A stretch of DNA of 22,251 nucleotides from Rubrobacter sp. (GCA_016781635.1 JADDPY010000507.1:1-22251), one strand, 5' to 3'. Counted from the stretch's first letter, positions 6,726-14,546 are shown. Made by a program: numbers and translations. Notes: generated by a model not told the origin, from the letters alone.

Positions 6726-7204
6726 GCGAACCCGGGGAGAGGCCGGACCTCGTCATCTTCGTCGGGTTGCAGGCCTCCGGAAAGAGTACCTTTTACCACG
6801 AGCGCTTCGCCGAAACCCACGAGCACGTCAGCAAAGACCTCTTTCGCCACAACAAGAACCGTGGCCGCCGGCAGGAGCAACTCGTCGGAGAGGCGCTCCG
6901 GTCGGGCCGCTCCGCCGTCGTGGACAACACGAATCCCACCCTGGAGGACCGCGCGTCCCTGATCGAGCTGGCGCGCGAGCACGGAGCGCGCGCCATCGCC
7001 TACTATTTCGAGTCCGGAACGCGCGACTCGCGCGAACGCAACGGACGCAGGGAAGGGAAGGCGCGGGTACCGAACGTCGCGATCTTCGCCACGGCCAAAA
7101 AGCTCGTGCCGCCCTCGCGAGCGGAGGGTTTCGAGGAGGTGCACCGGGTGAAGATCTCGGAGGGCTCCGGCTTCGAGGTGCTCCCCTGGGAAGGAAGTTT
7201 CTAG
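6722..7204 (+). CDS. P-loop kinase, AAA_33 / T4 polynucleotide-kinase-like
   Basis: A 160-residue P-loop NTPase. It has beta-1 plus Walker A (DLVIFVGLQASGKST), a SKDLFRHN stretch, VVDNTNPTLEDR as the acceptor-side strand, and an Arg-rich lid (RDSRERNGRREGKARVP), matching kinase domains related to the T4 polynucleotide kinase. The phosphate acceptor is unknown: nucleic acid, nucleotide or small molecule. Start choice matters. The first in-frame TTG (6767) lies inside the P-loop and would remove its first Gly and beta-1. The only upstream in-frame candidate is CTG at 6722, which overlaps the preceding stop as CTGA and follows two GGAGG-like stretches (6704-6712, 6714-6720). I infer CTG initiation by translational coupling; the body of the gene is firm, the start is not. 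Confidence 0.8.
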   Translation: MSEPGERPDLVIFVGLQASGKSTFYHERFAETHEHVSKDLFRHNKNRGRRQEQLVGEALRSGRSAVVDNTNPTLEDRASLIELAREHGARAIAYYFESGTRDSRERNGRREGKARVPNVAIFATAKKLVPPSRAEGFEEVHRVKISEGSGFEVLPWEGSF

Positions 7205-7578
7205 CTGATGCGCGTGTAGGTGCCCGTGGCGAGGGCGACTACCTCGCCGCTCTCTTGCTGGGTGACCTCGGCCTCGGTGATGGTGATGCGCCCGCCGCTC
7301 TTGCGGACCTTGGCGGTGCACACGAGCGTGCCCGGCTTGCCCGGCTCGAGGTAGTTCACCTTCATCTCGATCGTCACCGGCCGCTCTTCCTCGTCGATCA
7401 TCGGCTTTAGGGCCTCGGCCATCGAGACGTCTATAAGGGTCGAGACCGCGCCCCCGTGTACGGTTCCGCCGGGGTTGAGGTGCCTGTCCTCAGCCCGCAG
7501 CTCCATCACCGCGCGCCCCTCTTCGGACTCCTTGAGTTCCGTACCAACAAGCTCCCTGAAACCGCCGTCTTCTGTCAT
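7201..7578 (-). CDS. PaaI-family hotdog thioesterase
   Basis: A 125-residue single hotdog-fold protein. The signature LNPGGTVHGGAVSTLIDVSM (N35, H41-G-G, D50) is that of PaaI/YdiI-like acyl-CoA thioesterases, where the Asp or Glu on the central helix and the HGG loop activate water on the thioester. The second half has NYLEPGKPGTLVCTAKV and ITITEAEV, the antiparallel sheet. Length is typical for a subunit that works as a dimer or tetramer. The acyl substrate cannot be named. The gene converges on the kinase gene and the two stop codons share the palindrome CTAG at 7201-7204. It diverges from the Cys-rich gene to its right. Confidence 0.9.
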   Translation of the reverse strand: MTEDGGFRELVGTELKESEEGRAVMELRAEDRHLNPGGTVHGGAVSTLIDVSMAEALKPMIDEEERPVTIEMKVNYLEPGKPGTLVCTAKVRKSGGRITITEAEVTQQESGEVVALATGTYTRIS

Positions 7579-7698
7579 GTCCCGTCTCTACCCCCGCCCC
7601 CAACGGCCAAACCGCGGCCCGTACCATGGTTTGAAGCAGCATTTTCTACGGTGCGGAGGGGGCCGTTTCGGTCGGGGCTCGTCGGGGAATCGTAGGCG

Positions 7699-7713
7699 TT
7701 ACGATCGACGTAA
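7699..7713. promoter_or_regulatory. Inverted repeat TTACG-ATCGA-CGTAA
   Basis: A 5-bp inverted repeat in the divergent region between the thioesterase and the metallothionein-like gene, 26 bases upstream of the latter's ATG. It is short and could be chance; if real it is the best operator candidate for the Cys-rich gene. Confidence 0.25.
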
Positions 7714-7738
7714 GCGAGCGGTAGAAAGGGGTAGCGAG

Positions 7739-7972
7739 ATGGCCCAATGCGAGGTTTGTGGCAATGACTACGACGGAGCTTTCGAGGTCACGTCGGCCGG
7801 CGCGACGCACGTCTTCGACAGCTTCGAGTGCGCCATACATGCTCTAGCGCCTGTCTGCGAACATTGCGGCGTCAAGGTTATCGGTCACGGTGTACAGGCA
7901 GGTAGTTCTTTTTTCTGTTGCGCCCACTGTGCCCGGATGACCGGGAACGAGGCGGCGCAGGACCGCGTCTGA
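7739..7972 (+). CDS. Small Cys-rich metal-binding protein, metallothionein-like
   Basis: A 77-residue protein with four Cys clusters: CEVCG at the N-terminus, SFECAIHA, VCEHCG and FFCCAHCA, plus several His. The final FFCCAHCARMTG resembles the YYCCEACADGHTG end of the cyanobacterial metallothionein SmtA, and similar proteins of actinomycetes are sometimes labelled prokaryotic metallothionein. It should bind zinc or copper in the cytoplasm, for storage, detoxification or transfer. AAAGGGG precedes the ATG by seven bases. The next gene, also with CxxC pairs, starts 28 bases later, suggesting a metal-related operon. The metal is not known; a zinc-ribbon structural role is an alternative. Confidence 0.75.
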   Translation: MAQCEVCGNDYDGAFEVTSAGATHVFDSFECAIHALAPVCEHCGVKVIGHGVQAGSSFFCCAHCARMTGNEAAQDRV

Positions 7973-8000
7973 AGGGGTCATAAAAGTCGAACGAGAGAAC

Positions 8001-8219
8001 GTGGGGGTGGTTGATCTGACTGATACGCGATTTGCCTGCACGGTATGCGGGACGGTGTTCTCGGACCACCGGGCGCAAGTGAACCCCGTGGTGCAGGAGG
8101 AGGACGAGCTCTCCTGTCCGAACTGTGGCTCGGTCAACTTCGAGCCATACGAGTTCGACCCCGACGCGCCGATTACCGACCCGCTCGCGGGACCCAGCGA
8201 CGAGGACTATGCCCCTTGA
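8001..8219 (+). CDS. Small zinc-ribbon protein
   Basis: A 72-residue protein with one zinc ribbon, CTVCG (near residue 13) and CPNCG (near residue 39), followed by an acidic, Pro/Asp-rich tail (EPYEFDPDAPITDPLAGPSDED). No catalytic motif is visible; such ribbons often mediate protein or nucleic-acid contacts. It is probably cotranscribed with the Cys-rich gene 28 bases upstream. The GTG at 8001 is the likely start, with only a weak GAGAG before it; a GTG two codons later is possible. Confidence 0.6.
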   Translation: MGVVDLTDTRFACTVCGTVFSDHRAQVNPVVQEEDELSCPNCGSVNFEPYEFDPDAPITDPLAGPSDEDYAP

Positions 8220-8295
8220 GAGAGAAAAGCCCGTAAGGGGTGGGCTGTCGGGGGCGACGGTGCTTCCGGTGCTCTAGGCTTTGCAGGGAGAAGAG

Positions 8296-8961
8296 GTGAT
8301 CCTCAAAGACCGGACAGATGCGGGACGGCGCCTCGCCGCGCGGCTCGCTGGATACGGGGGCTCGGAACCGATGGTGCTTGCGCTCCCGCGGGGAGGCGTG
8401 CCGGTAGGGGCCGAGGTCTCGCGCGCCCTGGGAGCGCCGCTCGATATATTCATCGCGCGCAAGCTCGGCGCGCCGGGCCAGCCCGAGCTCGGCATCGGGG
8501 CCGTGGCTCAGGGGGGTGTGCTCGTCGTAAACGAGCGCATCGTCCGGGGGTTGACGCTCTCGGAAGAGCACGTAAGAAGGGCCGCCGAGGATGAGCTCCG
8601 GGAGGTGGGACGGCGGCTGCGCCTCCTGCGCGGCGACCGTCCCGAGCCGGAGGTACGAGATCGGACGGTGATCCTGGTCGACGACGGCCTCGCCACGGGA
8701 GCTACGGCGAGAGCGGCGATCCTGGCTCTGAGGGAGCGGAGACCGAAGCGTCTCGTCCTCGCCGTCCCCGTCTGCCCCCCGCGCACGGCGGACCTCCTGC
8801 GTCCCGAAGTCGACGAACTCGTGGTCCTCGACACCCCGGCTGACTTCTACGCCGTCGGCTCCTACTACGAGGACTTCGAGCAGGTCACGGACGATGAGGT
8901 TATCCGCCTGCTGGAGCTCACCCGCACTGAGAGCCGCGGACCGGGACCGGCCGCCAACTAG
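8296..8961 (+). CDS. Phosphoribosyltransferase-family protein
   Basis: A 221-residue type I phosphoribosyltransferase fold. The PRPP-binding motif is VILVDDGLATGAT in the second half; LALPRGGVPVGAEVSRAL near the N-terminus is the PPi-loop region, followed by IARKLGAPGQPELGIGAV. This is the common lone PRTase family of actinobacteria and proteobacteria, often next to stress genes, whose base substrate is not established. I chose GTG at 8296, five bases after GGAG, so that the protein begins MILKDRTDAGRRLA; a TTG at 8281 is the alternative. It follows the zinc-ribbon gene by 76 bases and may be separately transcribed. Confidence 0.88.
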   Translation: MILKDRTDAGRRLAARLAGYGGSEPMVLALPRGGVPVGAEVSRALGAPLDIFIARKLGAPGQPELGIGAVAQGGVLVVNERIVRGLTLSEEHVRRAAEDELREVGRRLRLLRGDRPEPEVRDRTVILVDDGLATGATARAAILALRERRPKRLVLAVPVCPPRTADLLRPEVDELVVLDTPADFYAVGSYYEDFEQVTDDEVIRLLELTRTESRGPGPAAN

Positions 8962-9204
8962 CATCCGGAGGCGCCTGGCGCCCGGAAGTTCCCGGCGCGG
9001 CCGTTTCTGAAATCTCACCCCCTTTTTGGGTCAGCGTCGCGGGAAACGCGCAGGGACCCTCGTCGCGTCCGCCGACGGTCCTGATTGAAAATCCGCTACT
9101 CCCCCATGCACCGATGACACAAGAAAGAAGGCCTCGTCTCGTCCTGATAATCTGGAATCGGGCGGTAGGCCCCTGTCCCGGGCGTCACCGAAAGGGGAGG
9201 ATCT

Positions 9205-9615
9205 ATGAGAGGTAGCTGTTTGTGCGGCGCGGTGGTGTACGAGGTCGATCGGTTGGACATGTCGATTCTTCACTGTCACTGCGCAACGTGCCGCAAGGCG
9301 CACTCGGCCCCTTTCGCCCCGACCGCGGGCGTATACCGGGAGCATTTCCGCTGGCTCTCGGGAGAAGAGACGCTGTCCTCCTACGAGTCCTCGCCGGGCA
9401 AGCTGCGCCACTTCTGCTCGGTGTGCGGCTCGCACCTGCTCGCGGATCGGGCCTCCCAGCCCCACGTGGTCTTGCGCGTCGCCACCCTGGACGAGAATCC
9501 TCACGCCCACCCAAAGGCGCACATATGGGTGTCGCACGACGTCGCTTGGCTCGAGTACGGCGAAGCCGTGCCGTCCTACCCCTCTATGCCATCGCCCGAG
9601 GAGATCGACCAGTAG
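9205..9615 (+). CDS. GFA-family zinc protein (formaldehyde-activating enzyme-like)
   Basis: A 136-residue member of the GFA family (glutathione-dependent formaldehyde-activating enzyme fold). The zinc ligands are visible as CLCGAV at residues 5-10, CHCATC near 27-32 and FCSVCGSHL near 72-80. The founding member was proposed to speed S-hydroxymethyl-glutathione formation, but most family members have no shown activity, and actinomycetes generally use other thiols, so the name should not be read as a function. GGGGAGG lies four bases before the ATG. The 243 bases before it hold no visible gene. Confidence 0.88.
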   Translation: MRGSCLCGAVVYEVDRLDMSILHCHCATCRKAHSAPFAPTAGVYREHFRWLSGEETLSSYESSPGKLRHFCSVCGSHLLADRASQPHVVLRVATLDENPHAHPKAHIWVSHDVAWLEYGEAVPSYPSMPSPEEIDQ

Positions 9616-9695
9616 CGGTCCTTCCGGTAGCTCATCCCGTCACAGTCGGTACGCGAGGCGCGCGCATGTGGTGAGTAGGTTCGTCCGCCAACTCC

Positions 9696-10958
9696 TTATT
9701 TCAGACGGGCCGGTAGCAGACCGAAGGCGATGATGCGGGCCGGGAGGGCGCGCAAGCCCGGTAGGCGAAGCAGGAGCCGGACGGCGGTTGGTGGGGCGAA
9801 AGGCTCGTCCGAGCCGAGGGCGTTGGCAAACACCTTATTTTGGAGCAGGGCCTGGAAAGCCTGGATCACGCGTGTGGGCAACTGCCGTTTGCGCTGAACT
9901 GCTACGAGGTGGCGGCGGGGAAGATCCACAAGCCGGTCCTGGCTATCCCCCAAAGGATCGGCGAGCGTGTTCGCAGCCGCCACCGCGTCCTGGATGGCGT
10001 AATTGATGCCGACGCCCCCGATCGGGCTCATCACGTGCGCGGCGTCTCCGATCAGCAACAGGCCTTCCTTGTGCCACTGCTCGCACCGACTGGACTCGAC
10101 GGAGAGGAAGGAGACCTGCTTCCAATCCTTGAGGTGCTCCATGCGACCGGCGAACTCCGGCAACGCCCGGCCGAAACCTCGCCTGAGCGCGGTCATGCCA
10201 GCCCTTCGCAACTCAGGGTATGTCCCCTTGGGGACTATGTAGCCGGCCTGCCAGCGATCGAAGCGGTCGATGAGTATGACGATACGACCCTTACCGAAAC
10301 GGGCGATCCAATCCTGCCCCGGGTCTCCCTCCTCTTTTGGTAACTCGAACCACAAGACGTCTATCGGCTGCGAGGTCTTCTTCGGCTCGAACCCAGCGAG
10401 GCGCCTTACCCGCGAACCGCGACCGTCGGCTCCAACCGTGAGGATCGCCCGAACCTCTTGCTCTTCGCCGCTCCGATCCTCGTAGCGCACCCCCCGGACG
10501 ACCCCCTCTTCTTCGACCAACTCCCTCACCCTCGCCCCCATCACGAGCCGGAAATTCGGGTAGCGTGAGGCCTCGCGGGTCATTAACTCCAGAAAACTCT
10601 TCTGGGGCATCACGGTCATGTACGGGAAACGGGTCTTCAGGCGCGAGAAGTCCACGGGCGTGAAGGGACCTTTCGGAGTCTGGACCGTCAGGCCGTCGAC
10701 CCTGACGTGCCGGATCCCCAACACCTCCTCGGCCAGCCCGAGCCGGTCCATCAACTCCATGACCGAAGGGTGTATGGTGTCGCCGCGGAACTTACGGTCG
10801 AAGTCCGAATGCGCCTCAAGTAGCGTCACGTCCACGCCTCGGCGCGCCAGTAGCAGGGCCAACACCGCCCCCGCCGGACCACCACCCACCACGCAACAGG
10901 TCGTCCGGTTTGCAGAACGCACGCCGTCGAGTCCCCGCTTGTCTATCGTGACAACCAT
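9696..10958 (-). CDS. FAD-dependent aromatic-type monooxygenase
   Basis: A 420-residue class A flavoprotein of the PHBH/UbiH fold. It has the dinucleotide motif CCVVGGGPAGAVLALLLARRG, then the acidic end of beta-2 (LLEAH), the DG motif in VGADGRGSRVRR, and the second FAD motif GLLLIGDAAHVMSPIGGVGI. Such enzymes use NAD(P)H and O2 to hydroxylate aromatic or other substrates; epoxidases and prenyl-reductase relatives share the fold, so the substrate is open. I chose ATG 10958, preceded by an AGAGGGGG stretch; ATGs at 10982 and 11006 would add 8 or 16 unconserved residues. It is transcribed divergently from a MarR regulator across an AT-rich promoter region, the classic arrangement for a substrate-induced oxidoreductase. 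Confidence 0.9.
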   Translation of the reverse strand: MVVTIDKRGLDGVRSANRTTCCVVGGGPAGAVLALLLARRGVDVTLLEAHSDFDRKFRGDTIHPSVMELMDRLGLAEEVLGIRHVRVDGLTVQTPKGPFTPVDFSRLKTRFPYMTVMPQKSFLELMTREASRYPNFRLVMGARVRELVEEEGVVRGVRYEDRSGEEQEVRAILTVGADGRGSRVRRLAGFEPKKTSQPIDVLWFELPKEEGDPGQDWIARFGKGRIVILIDRFDRWQAGYIVPKGTYPELRRAGMTALRRGFGRALPEFAGRMEHLKDWKQVSFLSVESSRCEQWHKEGLLLIGDAAHVMSPIGGVGINYAIQDAVAAANTLADPLGDSQDRLVDLPRRHLVAVQRKRQLPTRVIQAFQALLQNKVFANALGSDEPFAPPTAVRLLLRLPGLRALPARIIAFGLLPARLK

Positions 10959-11007
10959 CCCTCTGCCCCCTCTCTTCTCCATCCCTGCGGGCAGAGAAGG
11001 TCGCATT

Positions 11008-11013
11008 AATCAG
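11008..11013 (+). promoter_or_regulatory. Extra AATCAG half-site
   Basis: AATCAG repeats the left arm of the inverted repeat at 11024-11040, 16 bases upstream in the same orientation, within the AT-rich divergent promoter region. It may be a second regulator half-site. Confidence 0.35.
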
Positions 11014-11023
11014 CAAAATAAAC

Positions 11024-11040
11024 AATCAGCTATACTGATT
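11024..11040. promoter_or_regulatory. Probable MarR operator AATCAG-CTATA-CTGATT
   Basis: A perfect 6-bp inverted repeat with a 5-base spacer, 17 bp in all, the usual size for a MarR dimer site. It lies between the divergent monooxygenase and MarR genes in a strongly AT-rich island, directly beside the TATAAT boxes, so binding would block transcription. Confidence 0.65.
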
Positions 11041-11050
11041 ATAATATAAT
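11040..11050 (+). promoter_or_regulatory. Overlapping -10 boxes TATAATATAAT
   Basis: Two perfect TATAAT hexamers overlap here, about 80 bases before the MarR start. No good -35 hexamer is seen at 17 bp, so strength may depend on an activator or extended contacts. The first box shares its T with the end of the inverted repeat. Confidence 0.5.
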
Positions 11051-11128
11051 AGGACGATAAGATGTGCAACACACTACTTGGCGAGGAGTCGGAAGGGATT
11101 TGGAGCGTAGGACGTTTGTGGGGGCGTA

Positions 11129-11605
11129 ATGTCGAACTCTAATAGTGGGGACTGGACGGGTGTTCCGCCCGAGGTATTGGCGCGCCACACCGCTTTTCTG
11201 CTCGGCAAGGCCGGGCAGATGTCGCGAGAGGCGTTCGATAGAGCCATCGCGCCGATGGGTCTCAAGTCCCGCCACTACGGGGCCCTGTCGGTGTTGAATG
11301 CCGAGGGGTCTCATGCCCAGCGGGAGCTAGGCGAGAAGCTGTGGATCGACCGTTCTACCATGGTCGCTCTCGTGGACGATTTGGAGGGGATGGGATTTGT
11401 GGAGCGCAGGCGCGACCGGGAGGACCGCCGCCGTTACGAGTTGATCCTGACGGAGGCCGGCACGGAGGCGCTTTCTGAGGCCGATTCCCTGGTGGAAGGC
11501 GTTCAGAAGGCGGTGCTGGCGCCCCTCGACGAGGGCCAACGGCGCGAGCTGCACGGCCTGCTCACGAGTCTTCTACGGGGGCGGGGCTCTGGTGATCGGG
11601 CGTAA
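11129..11605 (+). CDS. MarR-family transcriptional regulator
   Basis: A 158-residue winged-helix regulator. The DNA-binding core is AQRELGEKLWIDRSTMVALVDDLEGMGFVERRRDREDRRRYELILTEAG: helix-turn-helix, then the basic wing with the conserved DxxDRR pattern. Long N- and C-terminal helices give the dimer. Family members bind 16-20 bp palindromes and are released by small phenolic or lipophilic ligands. The inverted repeat at 11024-11040 in its own upstream region fits a self- and neighbour-regulating site controlling the divergent FAD monooxygenase. It may also influence the acyl ligase gene 160 bases downstream on the same strand. Confidence 0.92.
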   Translation: MSNSNSGDWTGVPPEVLARHTAFLLGKAGQMSREAFDRAIAPMGLKSRHYGALSVLNAEGSHAQRELGEKLWIDRSTMVALVDDLEGMGFVERRRDREDRRRYELILTEAGTEALSEADSLVEGVQKAVLAPLDEGQRRELHGLLTSLLRGRGSGDRA

Positions 11606-11765
11606 TCTGTCCGAAGGTAAGCCCGGCCCGATCGGCATGTGGCGCGAGGCGCGTCGGGGGCGCATGGGCCTCCGCTGCGAGAAATAGTGCTCGTGGAGCC
11701 ATGCGTGTTCCTGGGCCTGCGGGCAGAATGATCCCGTAGATCCCCAGGAGGAGGAGGCGCAGGAG

Positions 11766-14546
11766 ATGTTGAGTGAGGATCTTCGCGAGAAGAGGGCTAA
11801 AGAAGCGGGGGTGGGGCGCACGTTGCTCCCGCTCATCCGGAACTTGTCGGAGAGGGAAAAGCGAGAAGCCCTGGTCGCGATGCTGAAGGAGGGGACCGAG
11901 CGCTGGTCCTACGCCGATCTTGCGGAGCGCGTGGGGCGCCTCGCCGCCGGGCTGGCGGAGGTGGGGGTCTCCAAAGGGGACCACGTAGCGATCTTCGCCG
12001 GGGGCAGTCCCGCGTGGGTCGTGGCCTGTCTAGCCGTGATCTCGCGCGGGGCCGTCGTCGTTCCCCTCGACGCGCAGCTTGGAGGGGAGGCTCTGGAAGG
12101 TATCCTCGCGGATTGTGGGGCGAAGCTCGTCTTCACGGCGGGGCCCCAGGTCGAGAAGCTCGAACTGGCGGGGGGGGACGTACCGAGGCTCGTGCTGCTC
12201 GATGCCGAGGAGGACGACGGGAGGAGCTGGCTGCGCCTGCTCTCGGATGGGGCCGTCGAGATGCCCGAGGTCGGGCCGGAAGATCCCGCGGTGCTCTTCT
12301 ACACCTCCGGAACCACGGGGACGCCGAAGGGGGTGCCGCTAACCCACGGTAACCTCCAGTTCCAGACGAGCACGCTGCTCACGGCGGATCTCCTGAAGGG
12401 CAGCGACCGCATCCTGCTGCCGCTCCCGCTCCATCACGTTTATCCGTTCGTAACCGGGATGCTTACGCCGCTTTCGGCGGGTCTCCCAATCGTCATGCCC
12501 CGTTCGCTCACCGGGCCGCAACTCGTCCGCGCCCTGAAGGAGGGGGAGGTCTCCCTGATCGTGGGCGTCCCCCGCCTCTACGACGCCCTCTTCTCCGGCA
12601 TAGAAGAGCGAGCAAAGGGCGGCGGCAGGATCGCCGCGGCGCTATTCGAGCGGACCATGGGTTTCTCGATGGGCTTGAGGCGCCGGACCGGGGTCGACGC
12701 CGGCAGGTTCCTCATGGGTCCGCTGCGCAAGAGGATAGGGCCGAACCTGCGCGTCCTCGCCTCGGGCGGGGCCCCGCTGGATCCCACGCTCGCCGAGAAA
12801 CTCGAGGGGATGGGCTGGCGGGTGGCGGTCGGCTACGGGCTCACGGAGACCTCCCCGATAATTTCGCTCAAGCTCCCCGACGGGAAAAAGATCTCGAGCG
12901 CCGGCCGCCCGGTCCCAGATACGAGCGTCCGGGTAGACCCTGCGGCCATGCCGGATGAAGAGGACGCCGCCGGGCGTACGGATCGGCCCAACGAGGAGGG
13001 CGAGATCCTGGCCCGCGGGCCCGGCGTCTTCGCTGGCTACCGCAACCGCCCCGAGGAGACGCAAAAGGTTCTCGCCGAAGACGGCTGGTTCCGAACGGGA
13101 GACCTCGGCTACTTCGACGACGACGGCTACCTCTACGTCACCGGCCGCGCATCCACCCTCATCGTCACGGAGGGCGGCAAGAACGTCCAGCCCGAGCCGG
13201 TCGAGGAGGCCTACGCCAAAAGCCCCGCCATCGCCGAGGTCGGGGTGCTCCAGAAGGACGGCCGGATCGTAGCCGTCATCGTTCCGGAGACGTCCGAGGT
13301 GGACGGAGAAGATCCGGGCCGCGCGATCCGGGCGGCCGTGGAAGAAGCCTCGAGACGGCTCCCCTCATACCAGCGCATCTCGGACTACGCCGTCACCCGC
13401 GAGCCCCTGGAGTACACCCAGCTCGGCAAGCTCCGCCGCCATCTCCTCCTCGACCGCTACGACCGGGCGAAGGCGGGGGACGAAGGCTCGGATGCCGCCC
13501 CCGGTCCCGTATCCGTAGAGGAGATGTCCGCCGGGGACCGCGAGATCCTGGAGGACGGAGCCACCCGGCAGGTCTGGGAACTCCTCGCTCGCCGCTACGA
13601 GGACAGGCCGATCTCCCCGGATACGAGCCCGCAACTCGACCTCGGCGTGGATTCTCTGGAATGGGTCAACCTCACGATGGAGATCAGCGAGAGGACCGGC
13701 GTGGAGATCGGGGAAGAGGCCATCTCGCGCATAGACACCGTACGCGACCTGTTGCGCGAAGCGGCAGAGGCCTCCGGGGAGGGCGGTGCCACCCGGCGCG
13801 TCTCCCCGCTAGATCACCCCGAGGAGGCCCTGAGCGACGAGCAGAAGCGTTACCTCGAGCCCTTGAGCCCCCTCCAATCCGCGGCGGCGCGGACCCTCTT
13901 CCTCTTCAACCGGGCGCTGATGAAGTCCTTTTTCAACCTGAAGGTCGAGGGGGCGGCAGGCTTGCCGAAGGAGGGGCCGTTCGTCGTGGCGCCCAACCAT
14001 CTGAGCTACATCGACTCGTTCGTCCTGGCCGCGGCGCTCGAGGCGCGTAGCCTCCGCAGGACGCACTGGGCCGGCTGGACGGGGGCGGCCTTCGGCAACC
14101 CCCTGACCCGTGCCGTCAGCCGCCTCGCGCAGGCTTTCCCCATTGACGCCGAGAGGGCCGGCGCTTCGAGCCTCGCCTTCGGCTCCATGGTGCTCAAAGG
14201 GGGGAAGGGCCTGGTCTGGTTTCCGGAGGGCCAGCGCTCCGCCGACGGTGAGCTCCAGCCGTTCAAGCCCGGCATCGGGATGCTGCTCGACCGCTATCGG
14301 GTCCCGGTGGTGCCGGTATCCATCCGCGGCTCGTACGAGGCCATGCCGCCGGGGCGATTTCTGCCCCGTCCGTCGGGGATCACCGTTACCTTCGGGGCGC
14401 CTCTCGACCCGAATGACCTGGAGCACGAGGGCGAGGGTGAGGAGCCGAGGGATCGCATAGTCTCAGCCCTCCGCTCTCGCGTTGCGGAGCTCGGCGCCGA
14501 GCCCCCCCAGGCCCCCGCGCCATCAGTGGGAATCGGCGGAGGGTGA
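11766..14546 (+). CDS. Acyl-adenylate ligase - acyl carrier - PlsC acyltransferase fusion
   Basis: A 926-residue three-domain protein. Residues 1-575 are an AMP-forming ligase: LFYTSGTTGTPKGVP near 180, GYGLTETSP near 357, WFRTGDLGYFDDDGY near 440, and the C-terminal Lys region YTQLGKLRR near 550. Residues about 595-670 are an acyl carrier domain with LGVDSLEW; Ser630 should carry phosphopantetheine. Residues about 720-900 are a glycerophosphate-type acyltransferase with NHLSYIDS (H745, D750) and FPEGQRS near 819. The layout suggests a fatty acid is adenylated, loaded on the built-in carrier and transferred to a lysophospholipid or other hydroxyl acceptor. E. coli Aas has the acyltransferase first and no such carrier between. 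No membrane helices are obvious. AGGAGGAGG precedes the ATG by eight bases; the stop overlaps the next gene's GTG. Confidence 0.92.
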   Translation: MLSEDLREKRAKEAGVGRTLLPLIRNLSEREKREALVAMLKEGTERWSYADLAERVGRLAAGLAEVGVSKGDHVAIFAGGSPAWVVACLAVISRGAVVVPLDAQLGGEALEGILADCGAKLVFTAGPQVEKLELAGGDVPRLVLLDAEEDDGRSWLRLLSDGAVEMPEVGPEDPAVLFYTSGTTGTPKGVPLTHGNLQFQTSTLLTADLLKGSDRILLPLPLHHVYPFVTGMLTPLSAGLPIVMPRSLTGPQLVRALKEGEVSLIVGVPRLYDALFSGIEERAKGGGRIAAALFERTMGFSMGLRRRTGVDAGRFLMGPLRKRIGPNLRVLASGGAPLDPTLAEKLEGMGWRVAVGYGLTETSPIISLKLPDGKKISSAGRPVPDTSVRVDPAAMPDEEDAAGRTDRPNEEGEILARGPGVFAGYRNRPEETQKVLAEDGWFRTGDLGYFDDDGYLYVTGRASTLIVTEGGKNVQPEPVEEAYAKSPAIAEVGVLQKDGRIVAVIVPETSEVDGEDPGRAIRAAVEEASRRLPSYQRISDYAVTREPLEYTQLGKLRRHLLLDRYDRAKAGDEGSDAAPGPVSVEEMSAGDREILEDGATRQVWELLARRYEDRPISPDTSPQLDLGVDSLEWVNLTMEISERTGVEIGEEAISRIDTVRDLLREAAEASGEGGATRRVSPLDHPEEALSDEQKRYLEPLSPLQSAAARTLFLFNRALMKSFFNLKVEGAAGLPKEGPFVVAPNHLSYIDSFVLAAALEARSLRRTHWAGWTGAAFGNPLTRAVSRLAQAFPIDAERAGASSLAFGSMVLKGGKGLVWFPEGQRSADGELQPFKPGIGMLLDRYRVPVVPVSIRGSYEAMPPGRFLPRPSGITVTFGAPLDPNDLEHEGEGEEPRDRIVSALRSRVAELGAEPPQAPAPSVGIGGG

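Noticed and set aside
8227..8246. AGCCC...GGGCT hairpin after the zinc-ribbon gene as a terminator
   Set aside because: Only 5 bp, no T-tract on the plus strand; the T-rich side faces the minus strand where no gene ends.
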